Positions 1 to 7,250 of a stretch of DNA of 44,378 bases are shown here, piece after piece (the first letter of the stretch is position 1; each line of letters opens with the position of its first letter). The stretch lies in contig NZ_JAIXYH010000077.1 of assembly GCF_027490375.1 (NCBI RefSeq), forward strand, positions 1 to 44,378, read 5' to 3'. The notes beneath the pieces were generated by a model that did no database searches, was not told the origin of the DNA, and was given only the letters and a program-made list of their open reading frames with translations. The stretch is from Flavobacterium sp. Its GTDB lineage: Bacteria; Bacteroidota; Bacteroidia; Flavobacteriales; Flavobacteriaceae. Position numbers and translations under genes: made by a program.

Positions 1-582
1 AAATCGGGGTTGCCGTTGTTTACGTTGTCTCGAAAACCGTTTAACGAGTTGCTCATGTCTTGCACCGCGAGCAGTTGGTTGCCATCGTACGCGTACACTA
101 AGTTATCAATTTCTACAGACGTACCAAAATCGGCGTCGGCAAAACCGTTTCGTTGAAGGGTCTGAATGTTTCCGTGCTTGTCGTAGCTCAGTGTTTCGTC
201 GTAATTGCCGGTAACGCTGTAGCCTAATTTGCGGTAGTTGCCTTTGAGCAGGCGGTTTAAATCGTCGTACTGATAGCTGTACATACGCGTAAAACCGTCG
301 CTCTCGGTGCGCCAATAGGTTTCCGAAATATTGCCGTTGTACAGGTTTTCCACTCCCGGAATCGATTGTTCTTGGGTGTTGTAATTAATCTTAAACGCAA
401 ACAAATCGGTAACTTCATCAGCGGTATTCGCCACGTTGTTAATATCGGTTAACCACCCGCGGATGTTGTAGGCATAATCTACCTTTTGCAGAAAACTCGC
501 TCCGGTTGGGTCTTGTTTGCCTACTTTTTTCGAATTGAGTTGCCCGAGCTCGTCGTAGCTCTTGTTGGAAAGGACTTCCCAA
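1..582 (-). pseudogene. RHS repeat core fragment (spare cassette, continues beyond left edge)
   Basis: Read on the minus strand, this stretch encodes RHS/YD-repeat core sequence that matches the middle of the intact rhs gene (about 5235 down to 4677) almost residue for residue: WEVLSN.SYDELGQL, ISETYWRTESDGFTRMY, NYDETLSYDKHGNI and NGFADADFGTSVEIDNLVYAYDGNQL. The frame stays open to base 1, so the rest lies outside the window. No start codon or signal peptide precedes it; homology stops abruptly at about 582, just after the codons for WEVLSN. It is therefore a promoterless 5'-truncated copy, like the silent rhs cassettes known downstream of rhs genes in other bacteria. Its toxin tip, if any, cannot be seen. 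Confidence 0.85.
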
Positions 583-603
583 GTGCTATTTCTTATTTTT
601 TGA

Positions 604-741
604 AGCTATTCCCGCTTTTCGCTGTAGTCCTCAAAAAACCAGCTGCCTTCAGTCGCGCTGCGGTTGGCTTCTTAGGTCGCCACCACAGCCGCGCTTCAGT
701 CAAGCTGCTTTTTCTCCGGGCTGCCGCTGCAATCGGGGCTA
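604..741 (-). repeat. 138-bp structured intergenic repeat, copy A
   Basis: This element matches 2814-2951 at 130 of 138 positions by my count. Read on the minus strand it begins TAGCCCCGATTGCAGCGG and ends with an ACAGCGAAAAGCGGGA-type block and AGCT. That head-and-tail layout, with a variable palindromic middle, is typical of repeats found downstream of genes in flavobacterial genomes. It lies between the end of one immunity gene (stop at 859) and the start of the next RHS fragment (582). The 117 bases on its other side (742-858) hold no gene that I can support. Confidence 0.8.
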
Positions 742-858
742 TGAGAGAGTTCGTATGAAGAAGCGTTTTAGATGAATTTCCAAACTTGCCGCAAAGTCGT
801 AAGACCGTTGCGGAGCACGAAAAATCTTGCGGAGCTAGGCTAAAATTTAAAAACACTA

Positions 859-1368
859 TTAGTCTCTTATGTACCAGTTATGTTTATAATGTTTAAACAG
901 TGTAAAGTTTTTTTTGATTTTATCTTCATTTTGCGCTGTTTTTAAAAACAAAATATATGGTTTCATGTCAATCTTAAAAGGATTAATGCAAAAATTGCCA
1001 TTTTTATCAACACTTAGATAAGGGAAATTATATTTTTGATATTCGTTAATCATATTTTTTATTTCATCCTCTTTTTTAGTATTTAATTTCAAATCCATTT
1101 TCTTTAACTTTTTTACATTATTGCTCAATCTATTTACATACACAAAACAAACAACGTTGTCAATATTTGATTCGCTATTTGTAACTAAATAAATAGTTTC
1201 AGTAATTGTTTTTTGCCGTATAATTATTGTATAATTCACAAAGGGGCTAAAATCAGTTGATTTGTATTTTTCAATAAAACTATCAATTTCCTGATTAGTT
1301 ATTTTTTTTTCTGCACAACCAATCAAAAACATAGTAAAAAACAATAAAGTATATTTAATTTTTCCCAT
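859..1368 (-). CDS. lipoprotein, probable immunity partner of the orphan RHS tip
   Basis: The 169-residue product starts MGKIKYTLLFFTMFLIGC, a type II signal peptide with lipobox LIGC (Cys18), so it should be lipidated at a membrane. The rest is a charged, Lys/Asn-rich alpha/beta domain with no motif I recognise. The start lies 3 bp after the stop of the RHS C-terminal tip at 1372, so the two are tightly coupled. A small gene directly behind an RHS tip is the usual place for the matching immunity gene, and a periplasm-facing lipoprotein would fit a toxin acting in the envelope. The base composition is more AT-rich than the RHS core, as expected for exchanged tip/immunity pairs. The immunity role is inferred only from position. 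Confidence 0.65.
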   Translation of the reverse strand: MGKIKYTLLFFTMFLIGCAEKKITNQEIDSFIEKYKSTDFSPFVNYTIIIRQKTITETIYLVTNSESNIDNVVCFVYVNRLSNNVKKLKKMDLKLNTKKEDEIKNMINEYQKYNFPYLSVDKNGNFCINPFKIDMKPYILFLKTAQNEDKIKKNFTLFKHYKHNWYIRD

Positions 1369-1371
1369 AAT

Positions 1372-2442
1372 CTATTTAACAAATGACCTATATTTATTTA
1401 CATGAGCAAAATAAGCACCTTCAATTATTGACCGCTGGTCATCGTCTGAATCCAATTGAGAATTATAACCATTAGCCGAAGGATTTAGAAGACTGTTGGC
1501 ATGTGCACCTATTTTTAAGGTAGTAAAATCATAACCTAAGGTATATCCTGTTGCACCCCAAAGATAATTTCCGAAATTAGCAAAATTATGAGCAGTGTAA
1601 TCTCCAATTACTATAAATAATGAACTCGCTGGATTTTTAAATTCGTTTACAAGTGTCGAAAATGCATAATCAAAATCTCCTCCTCCTTTGCTTTTTTCAT
1701 AAAACGTAAATAGACCTCGATTATCAGATTCAAAAGCACCTTTTTCAGAGAGCATTCTGAATATTTTTGAATGATTAACAAACTCTATCTTGTTTATTAA
1801 TCCATTGTCAATGTCTTTTGAATCATTTTCAGGGTCAGCAAAAAAATAATATCGATTTTCTCCTGTTTTTTTATTTTCTATATGAATTCTGTGGGGTAAA
1901 TTATTTTTATCTGTTCTTACATATTTTCCTTTTTCATCAAAAACATAGTCGTCTGGCGGACTTGCGCTCCCGCTTGCTTGATCTAATGCTTCATCTTGAG
2001 TAGCTTTTTTTCCTCCTTGCGTTCTATAACCACCTTCATCCCAATCATAGTAAATTGCAGCCGTTTGTGAAGCCTCAGCTCGCATCCCGTCTGGGTCAAT
2101 AAAAAACACAGGGTTATTATAACAATAGTTGTATGGATTCCATCTTCTGCTCACTTCCGCCAAAGGATCCACATTCATCCACCTACCAATTGCCGCATCG
2201 TAATTCCGAGCGCCGTAATCGTAAAAATTCAACCCCAACTCATCCTGCCATTCTTTTCCATTGTATTTATACTGCCACTCCCTGCGCTCCGTAGGTTGTA
2301 TCACAAATAGCTCGCCGTTGGTTTCTTTTACACGTTCAAAACGTTCACTGGCGTAGTTTTCGTGTTTGAGGCCAAACGGGTAATAGTGGTTCTCCTCTAA
2401 TATCTTAGCTTCGGCACCGTTGTCGGTGTAACTCATACGCAC
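1372..2442 (-). CDS. orphan RHS C-terminal tip (toxin cassette)
   Basis: The first 60 or so residues are the end of an RHS core and match the intact rhs gene nearly exactly (RMSYTDNG, ILEENHYYPFGLKHENYA, ERFERVKETNGELFVIQPT). They are followed by the usual core terminus YDYGARNYDAAIGRWMNVDPLAE and NPVFFIDPDGM. After residue about 120 comes a tip unlike that of the intact gene, with the patterns GNYLWGATGYTLGYD, HANSLLNPSANGYNSQLD and DDDQRSI. It ends at an immunity-like gene 3 bp away. I do not recognise the tip fold. The frame opens with GTG at 2442 (ATG at 2436), but these are internal core codons, so the cassette may be silent until recombined onto a full rhs gene. Confidence 0.75.
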   Translation of the reverse strand: MRMSYTDNGAEAKILEENHYYPFGLKHENYASERFERVKETNGELFVIQPTERREWQYKYNGKEWQDELGLNFYDYGARNYDAAIGRWMNVDPLAEVSRRWNPYNYCYNNPVFFIDPDGMRAEASQTAAIYYDWDEGGYRTQGGKKATQDEALDQASGSASPPDDYVFDEKGKYVRTDKNNLPHRIHIENKKTGENRYYFFADPENDSKDIDNGLINKIEFVNHSKIFRMLSEKGAFESDNRGLFTFYEKSKGGGDFDYAFSTLVNEFKNPASSLFIVIGDYTAHNFANFGNYLWGATGYTLGYDFTTLKIGAHANSLLNPSANGYNSQLDSDDDQRSIIEGAYFAHVNKYRSFVK

Positions 2443-2530
2443 GTTTCCGAGGTGGTCGGTCTAGTTGTACACGTAGAAAAATTTGGTGGGCTCCACGAAC
2501 TCCACGTAGCCTTCAGCGGTTGGAAATTTC
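2443..2530 (-). pseudogene. 5' remnant of RHS core upstream of the orphan tip
   Basis: In the frame of the orphan tip, these bases encode FPTAEGYVEFVEPTKFFYVYN, then a TAG stop, then TDHLGNV. The intact gene has FPTPEGYVQFISNKFFYVYN-Y-TDHLGNV at the same place, so one Tyr codon (TAC) has become TAG. Homology to the rhs core ends near 2530. The remnant shows that the cassette was once part of a longer rhs gene and cannot now be read through from further upstream. Confidence 0.8.
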
Positions 2531-2813
2531 TAAGAACGTATTACAGGAACAATCTTCAATAACAGTTTTCTTTTTTTTCTGGCTCGTCCGCACCGGCACG
2601 TATTGCCCCATGCTAATAAATTAACAAATGCCGAACAAGTAACCTAACTTAGGTTGCGAAAAATTGTCTCAAAATGAAGTAGTTGTATGGCTGTTTGCTT
2701 TTGATTGGCGAAATTTGTACTATCCAAAGTCTGGGTTGGCTGCGGCGACGATATGAGTTCCAGCGCTGTACAAATTCTTTTCGCGTCGTACGATTGCAAC
2801 TACTTTTTCCAGC
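2531..2813. other. non-coding stretch with a 15-bp palindrome
   Basis: I see no credible gene here; short open frames lack coding character. It contains the palindrome AACCTAACTTAGGTT (2641-2655). Next to the 138-bp repeat, 2757-2812 is GC-richer and looks like the outer part of that element. A relic of an insertion is possible but not shown. Confidence 0.4.
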
Positions 2814-2951
2814 AGCTATTCCCGCTTTTCGCTGTAGTTCTCAAAAAACCAGCTGGCTTCAGTCGCGCTGCGGCGGGCTTCTTGGGTCGCCACCACAGCC
2901 GCGCTTCCGTCAAGCTGTTTTTTCTCCGGGCTGCCGCTGCACTCGGGGCTA
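2814..2951 (-). repeat. 138-bp structured intergenic repeat, copy B
   Basis: This is the second copy of the element at 604-741, in the same orientation and of the same length, with 8 differences. It lies just downstream (in the transcribed direction) of the membrane immunity gene ending at 3023, so each tip/immunity cassette in this locus is followed by one copy. Confidence 0.8.
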
Positions 2952-3022
2952 GGGCTAACGTCTCTGATTACAAACTATCGAAAAAGCCGACCGCTTTCAC
3001 TTATACTTATAAAGTTTTGTAA

Positions 3023-3301
3023 TTATCTTTCTATCCCTACAAATACAAACATCATCGACAATATATAAATTGACATCAAAACATTTAAAATTGAGGTTAC
3101 TAAAAGAATAGTTTTATTTTCAACTTTAAAAATAATTAATAAGGAAAAAAAAAAAAAAAAAGAAAATAGAATTATATACACTAAATCACCTAAACCATAT
3201 CCCAATGGGATTTTTAAGAAAAAATATCGAATAATAAATATGAGATATATTAAAAGATATAAGTACAAACTCTCTTTACTTTTTAAATTATTGTAAAGCA
3301 T
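3023..3301 (-). CDS. small integral membrane protein, probable immunity to the lipase-type RHS tip
   Basis: The 92-residue product is almost all hydrophobic, with three or four predicted membrane segments (about 12-30, 36-57, 64-80 and 78-90) and no enzyme motif. The start lies 5 bp after the rhs stop at 3307, so it is the last gene of the rhs operon. A membrane-embedded partner is plausible for a toxin that attacks membrane lipids. The coding strand contains a run of 17 T (17 A on the plus strand, 3145-3161) that encodes part of the Phe-rich helix; length changes there would switch the frame. I do not recognise a named family; the role comes from position and topology. Confidence 0.65.
   Translation of the reverse strand: MLYNNLKSKESLYLYLLIYLIFIIRYFFLKIPLGYGLGDLVYIILFSFFFFFSLLIIFKVENKTILLVTSILNVLMSIYILSMMFVFVGIER
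3145..3161. repeat. 17-nt homopolymer (A) tract inside the immunity gene
   Basis: There are seventeen uninterrupted A residues on the plus strand. The tract lies within the coding region at 3023-3301, so a gain or loss of one base truncates the protein. Such tracts are prone to slippage and also to sequencing error. Confidence 0.95.
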
Positions 3302-3306
3302 AATTT

Positions 3307-6300
3307 CTATTCTTTAGTTTTTTTTCTATTTTTTGGGTCATCAGCCGAACCAGCTGAACCTGGATATTCAGGTCTTTTTATATTACCTTTATCTATAGCA
3401 TCTTGAATAGTACTTGGATGCTCTACGTCAAATGAATGTGCATCTAAGAATTCATACCAACTGTAAAAATTTGACACATCTATTATTCCAGCATTTCTTG
3501 TATAGGTACCATCACCACCAAGCTCGTTAAAATAATTACTCCCCGCAAGTCCCCCTTGTACACCATCAATAGTATTAAATAAACTTAAAAAATTATCTAT
3601 CGCTTTGTGACCTAATTGTGTATTCGGGTCTTCCATAAAAGGTTTTGAATCTTTTGGAGTGTTATATGCAGGTGTTGCAATAGCTATAATATCAATTCTT
3701 TCTCCCGTTTTTTCATAAAACATTTTAGCAGCCTGTATTGCAACATTTCCTCCATGGCTATGACCAATTAGTGTAATTCCTTCTCCCTTGACTCTGTTTG
3801 CCATAATGTAATCAACTAATGACTTTGCAGCTTCATATCTATCATGAGAGTTATTTGTTATTCCGCTTCTGTTCTCCCACGAAAAACCAGTATTTGATGT
3901 TTTGTTATTAGTCAGTTGCATTATTGTTTTAACTGATTTTTCTGTCCATCTATTTGGTGATGATTCTGTTCCATGTATAAAGAATGCCTCTAACCCTTCA
4001 AGTTCTCGGGCTTCAAGAACTCTGTTTTCACAAAAGTTGTACGGTGATTGGTAACTATATTTTTCCGCCAATAGGTCAATACTCATAAACCTACCAATCG
4101 CATAATCATAATTTCTCCATTTAAAACTATCCCAGTTTAGGTTTAATTCGTCTTGGCGTTCTTGTCCTTGAAACTTATACTGCCACTCCCTTCTTTCCGT
4201 AGGTTGTATTACAAATAACTCGCCATTGGTTTCTTTCACACGTTCAAAACGCTCACTGGCGTAGTTTTCGTGTTTCAAACCAAATGGATAATAGTGGTTC
4301 TCCTCTAAAATTTTAGCCTCTGTACCGTTGTCGGTGTAACTCATACGTACATTACCTAAATGGTCGGTGTAGTTGTACACGTAGAAGAATTTATTGGAAA
4401 TAAATTGTACATAACCCTCGGGAGTCGGAAAAAACTGCAACTCGCCGTTTTTATACTGAAAGCCATCCAAGTAATCGGTGGTGGTGGTGCCGTTTACATC
4501 ATCAACCTCCTTGCGCACCTTAACACCTAACGCATCGTAAGTATAACGAATGCGACCGCCGTTGTTTTGAAAGTTAATTACCGTGGGCAGGTTCAAGTGG
4601 TTGTAATCGATATTTGCAATACGTTTGTTGTTGTCTCTGGTCATGTTTCCATAGACATCGTAGGTGTAATCTCCATCGCCGTTGTTTACGTTGTCTCTAA
4701 AACCGTTTAACGAGTTGCTCATATCTACCACATTACGTAATTGGTTGCCGTCGTACGCATATACTAAGTTATCAATTTCTACCGAGGTGCCAAAATCGGC
4801 ATCGGCAAAACCGTTACGTTGCAGCGAAGTAATGTTGCCGTGCTTGTCGTAGCTCAGCGTTTCGTCGTAATTGCCCGTAACGCTGTAGCCCAATTTGCGG
4901 TAGTTGCCTTTAAGCAATCGGTTTAAATCGTCGTACTGATAGCCGTACATGCGCGTAAAACCGTCGCTTTCGGTGCGCCAATAGGTTTCCGAAATATTGC
5001 CGTTGTACAAGTTCTCCACGCCAGGAATCGATTGTTCTCGGGTGTTGTAATTAATCTTGAAGGCAAACAAATCGGTAACCTCATCGGCGGTATCTGCCAC
5101 GTTGTTAATATTGGTTAACCACCCGCGGATGTTGTACGTATAATCTACCTTTTGCAGAAAACTCGCGCCGGTTGGGTCTTGTTTGCCTACTTTTTTCGAA
5201 ATGAGTTGCCCGAGCTCGTCGTAAGTGTTGTTGGAAAGGACTTCCCAATTGCCGCCGTTCACGCGGTGCAAATGAGTAAGTAAGCGGTCTTGCGGCGAGT
5301 ATTCAAATTGCTCGTCGATGCGCGTTTCAATACCAGATTGGTTATCTCTTCGGTGTAGCGTTAACTTTTTTAGCACCTTCCCCGTAAAGTCGAGCAAGCT
5401 CTCACTTATGGTTTGTCCGCCGAGGTAATTTTCTTTGTGTGTTTTTACCAGTCGTGCTTTATCATCATAAAAAAAGGTAGTTGTTTCGCCTTCGGGTCTT
5501 GTAGCATTGTTGAGCACCCGCACCCAAGTTCCAGTAGCCAAGCCTTTTGGTTTTAAAGATGTGTTGTTGTACGTAATATTTGTTACCAAAGTGGAAGAAA
5601 AATCCAACAGCGCTCTCGGAAAATTATAATCGTCGTAGTAGTTTACGGTGAATACTTTCATGTCGGGATTATGCTCTAAATTATTGGTATACGCCACTTG
5701 AACATCGTTTATGGTGTTTGTTGTTGCCGACTTCGACTCGTTTAGCACCGTAGCGCTGTCGTAAAACGCTTGAATTTGAGTACGCGTTTGGTTGTTCAAT
5801 CGGGCATACCCCGTTAAAATAGTGCGGTTAAACGCATCGTATTTGGTGTACAGTACTCCGGTTTCGTTCGGATTGTCTGGACTAATCACAGGTCCTGTGG
5901 CTACCACACGATCGAGTTTATCGTAGCAAATAAATTCCCAGAGTTTTCCGGGTAGCTTTTTCTCGACAATGCGGTTGCGCTGGTCGTAGCGGTATTGGTA
6001 TATTAGCTCTTGCACTTGATTTAAGTTAAAAGAGGTAACGACCTGTGTGGTAGTTAAAAAGTCGCTAGGAAGCTGAATTTGAACGAAACCAGGATTAAAA
6101 CTACTAGAAGTAAATGGAGTAGGTGGTGTAGAAGGGGTTAAATCGAGAAATTTTAGCGAATTATTTTCAATTACCACTTTATATTGAAGATTGGAATTAT
6201 AAAAAAGTGCAAGATTCCCGACCACAATATCCGGAATAGGGTGAATTGCGTCAAGTGGAAAACTTGCATTTGTATTAAAAACTGCACTTCCTGCAAACCC

Positions 6301-7245
6301 AGCACTTATTTCAATTTTTAGAAATCCATTTATAATTTTTACTACAATCCCACCACCACCAGAAGTTATGGGTGAGCCATCTTCTCTCACAAAAACTTGC
6401 TCATAATCTATATTTTTCGTGTAGAGATATGGAACAGTTTGAGAAGTTGAAGAAATACCATTATCAACAGCCAAAGGAGGAATTACATATATTAGATTCC
6501 CAACAGAATCAAAAACATAGTATGTGTCATGTTTTGTATTATTATTGTATGTTCTCTTTAATAAGGTTTGACCAAAAAAATCTTCATATTGTTCAGTGGT
6601 ATTTGCTAGTCCAGAAGTCCAATTTTCGTTTTTAACTACTGTTTTTTTAAGGCGATTTGGCGAAATTATTCTGCTTACACTTAAAGCATTTGTATATATA
6701 CGATTAGCAGTATTGTATGTGCGAATGTTGTTGAAGTCGTAAACATTATCTTCGGGAGTGTTAAGTAAATAGTCTGTCCTTATTAAATGGTTTTCAGCTT
6801 CAGACCATGAGATACCAGGAGCAGATTGTTGAACTATTTTCCCGCCAGGAAAATTCTCAAATTTAGAAACTGACATTGGGCTTTGGTTATAATATTGCGG
6901 ATATTCCAGTGTATTTTGGAGAGCATTTTCATCAAATTCGTCAGAGCCATTTAAACCTGGGTAAGGCAAAAAGCTAGTTGCTTCTCTGCCATACGCGTCA
7001 TATTCTATATGCTTTATAAAGCTTTTTGAAAGTTCTGTGCTATTTACATTTATTATTTGGCTTGGCCGACCTAAGCCATCAAAATAAGAAACTACAACAT
7101 TTGCCACTTGAGAAGTAGAGTTGTCATTATTTACTAAAATAGGGACTTTATAAGACGTTGTCTTTATATAGTTTTGATTGCTGGATTGTGCATAGTTACA
7201 AAACGACCAAAACAGCACTAACATTAAAAAAATTAGTTTTTTCAT
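3307..7245 (-). CDS. RHS repeat toxin with alpha/beta-hydrolase (lipase-like) C-terminal tip
   Basis: The 1312-residue protein has a signal peptide (residues 1-19, ending FCNYA). A DUF6443-type N-terminal region (VVSYFDGLGRPSQ, HIEYDAYGREA) leads into many YD repeats such as YDQRNRIVEK, YDKLDRVVA, YDELGQLISK and YDDLNRLLKG. The conserved RHS core end YTDHLGNVRMSYTDNG is near residue 957 and YYPFGL near 983. From about residue 1085 a different domain follows, with IHGTESSPNRW and the nucleophile elbow GHSHGG (about 1158-1163) of serine alpha/beta hydrolases. RHS shells enclose a C-terminal toxin, so this tip is probably a phospholipase or other esterase. The start is 5 bp from the upstream gene. 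The last kilobase is more AT-rich than the core, consistent with tip exchange. Confidence 0.88.
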   Translation of the reverse strand: MKKLIFLMLVLFWSFCNYAQSSNQNYIKTTSYKVPILVNNDNSTSQVANVVVSYFDGLGRPSQIINVNSTELSKSFIKHIEYDAYGREATSFLPYPGLNGSDEFDENALQNTLEYPQYYNQSPMSVSKFENFPGGKIVQQSAPGISWSEAENHLIRTDYLLNTPEDNVYDFNNIRTYNTANRIYTNALSVSRIISPNRLKKTVVKNENWTSGLANTTEQYEDFFGQTLLKRTYNNNTKHDTYYVFDSVGNLIYVIPPLAVDNGISSTSQTVPYLYTKNIDYEQVFVREDGSPITSGGGGIVVKIINGFLKIEISAGFAGSAVFNTNASFPLDAIHPIPDIVVGNLALFYNSNLQYKVVIENNSLKFLDLTPSTPPTPFTSSSFNPGFVQIQLPSDFLTTTQVVTSFNLNQVQELIYQYRYDQRNRIVEKKLPGKLWEFICYDKLDRVVATGPVISPDNPNETGVLYTKYDAFNRTILTGYARLNNQTRTQIQAFYDSATVLNESKSATTNTINDVQVAYTNNLEHNPDMKVFTVNYYDDYNFPRALLDFSSTLVTNITYNNTSLKPKGLATGTWVRVLNNATRPEGETTTFFYDDKARLVKTHKENYLGGQTISESLLDFTGKVLKKLTLHRRDNQSGIETRIDEQFEYSPQDRLLTHLHRVNGGNWEVLSNNTYDELGQLISKKVGKQDPTGASFLQKVDYTYNIRGWLTNINNVADTADEVTDLFAFKINYNTREQSIPGVENLYNGNISETYWRTESDGFTRMYGYQYDDLNRLLKGNYRKLGYSVTGNYDETLSYDKHGNITSLQRNGFADADFGTSVEIDNLVYAYDGNQLRNVVDMSNSLNGFRDNVNNGDGDYTYDVYGNMTRDNNKRIANIDYNHLNLPTVINFQNNGGRIRYTYDALGVKVRKEVDDVNGTTTTDYLDGFQYKNGELQFFPTPEGYVQFISNKFFYVYNYTDHLGNVRMSYTDNGTEAKILEENHYYPFGLKHENYASERFERVKETNGELFVIQPTERREWQYKFQGQERQDELNLNWDSFKWRNYDYAIGRFMSIDLLAEKYSYQSPYNFCENRVLEARELEGLEAFFIHGTESSPNRWTEKSVKTIMQLTNNKTSNTGFSWENRSGITNNSHDRYEAAKSLVDYIMANRVKGEGITLIGHSHGGNVAIQAAKMFYEKTGERIDIIAIATPAYNTPKDSKPFMEDPNTQLGHKAIDNFLSLFNTIDGVQGGLAGSNYFNELGGDGTYTRNAGIIDVSNFYSWYEFLDAHSFDVEHPSTIQDAIDKGNIKRPEYPGSAGSADDPKNRKKTKE

Positions 7246-7250
7246 TATCT

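Noticed and set aside
486..856. Open frames over the left 138-bp repeat
   Set aside because: They cross repeat DNA and an RHS fragment in the wrong frame; similar frames appear over the second copy only because the DNA is repeated.
2531..2813. Insertion sequence remnant
   Set aside because: No transposase fragment, terminal repeats or target duplication can be identified; only a palindrome is visible.
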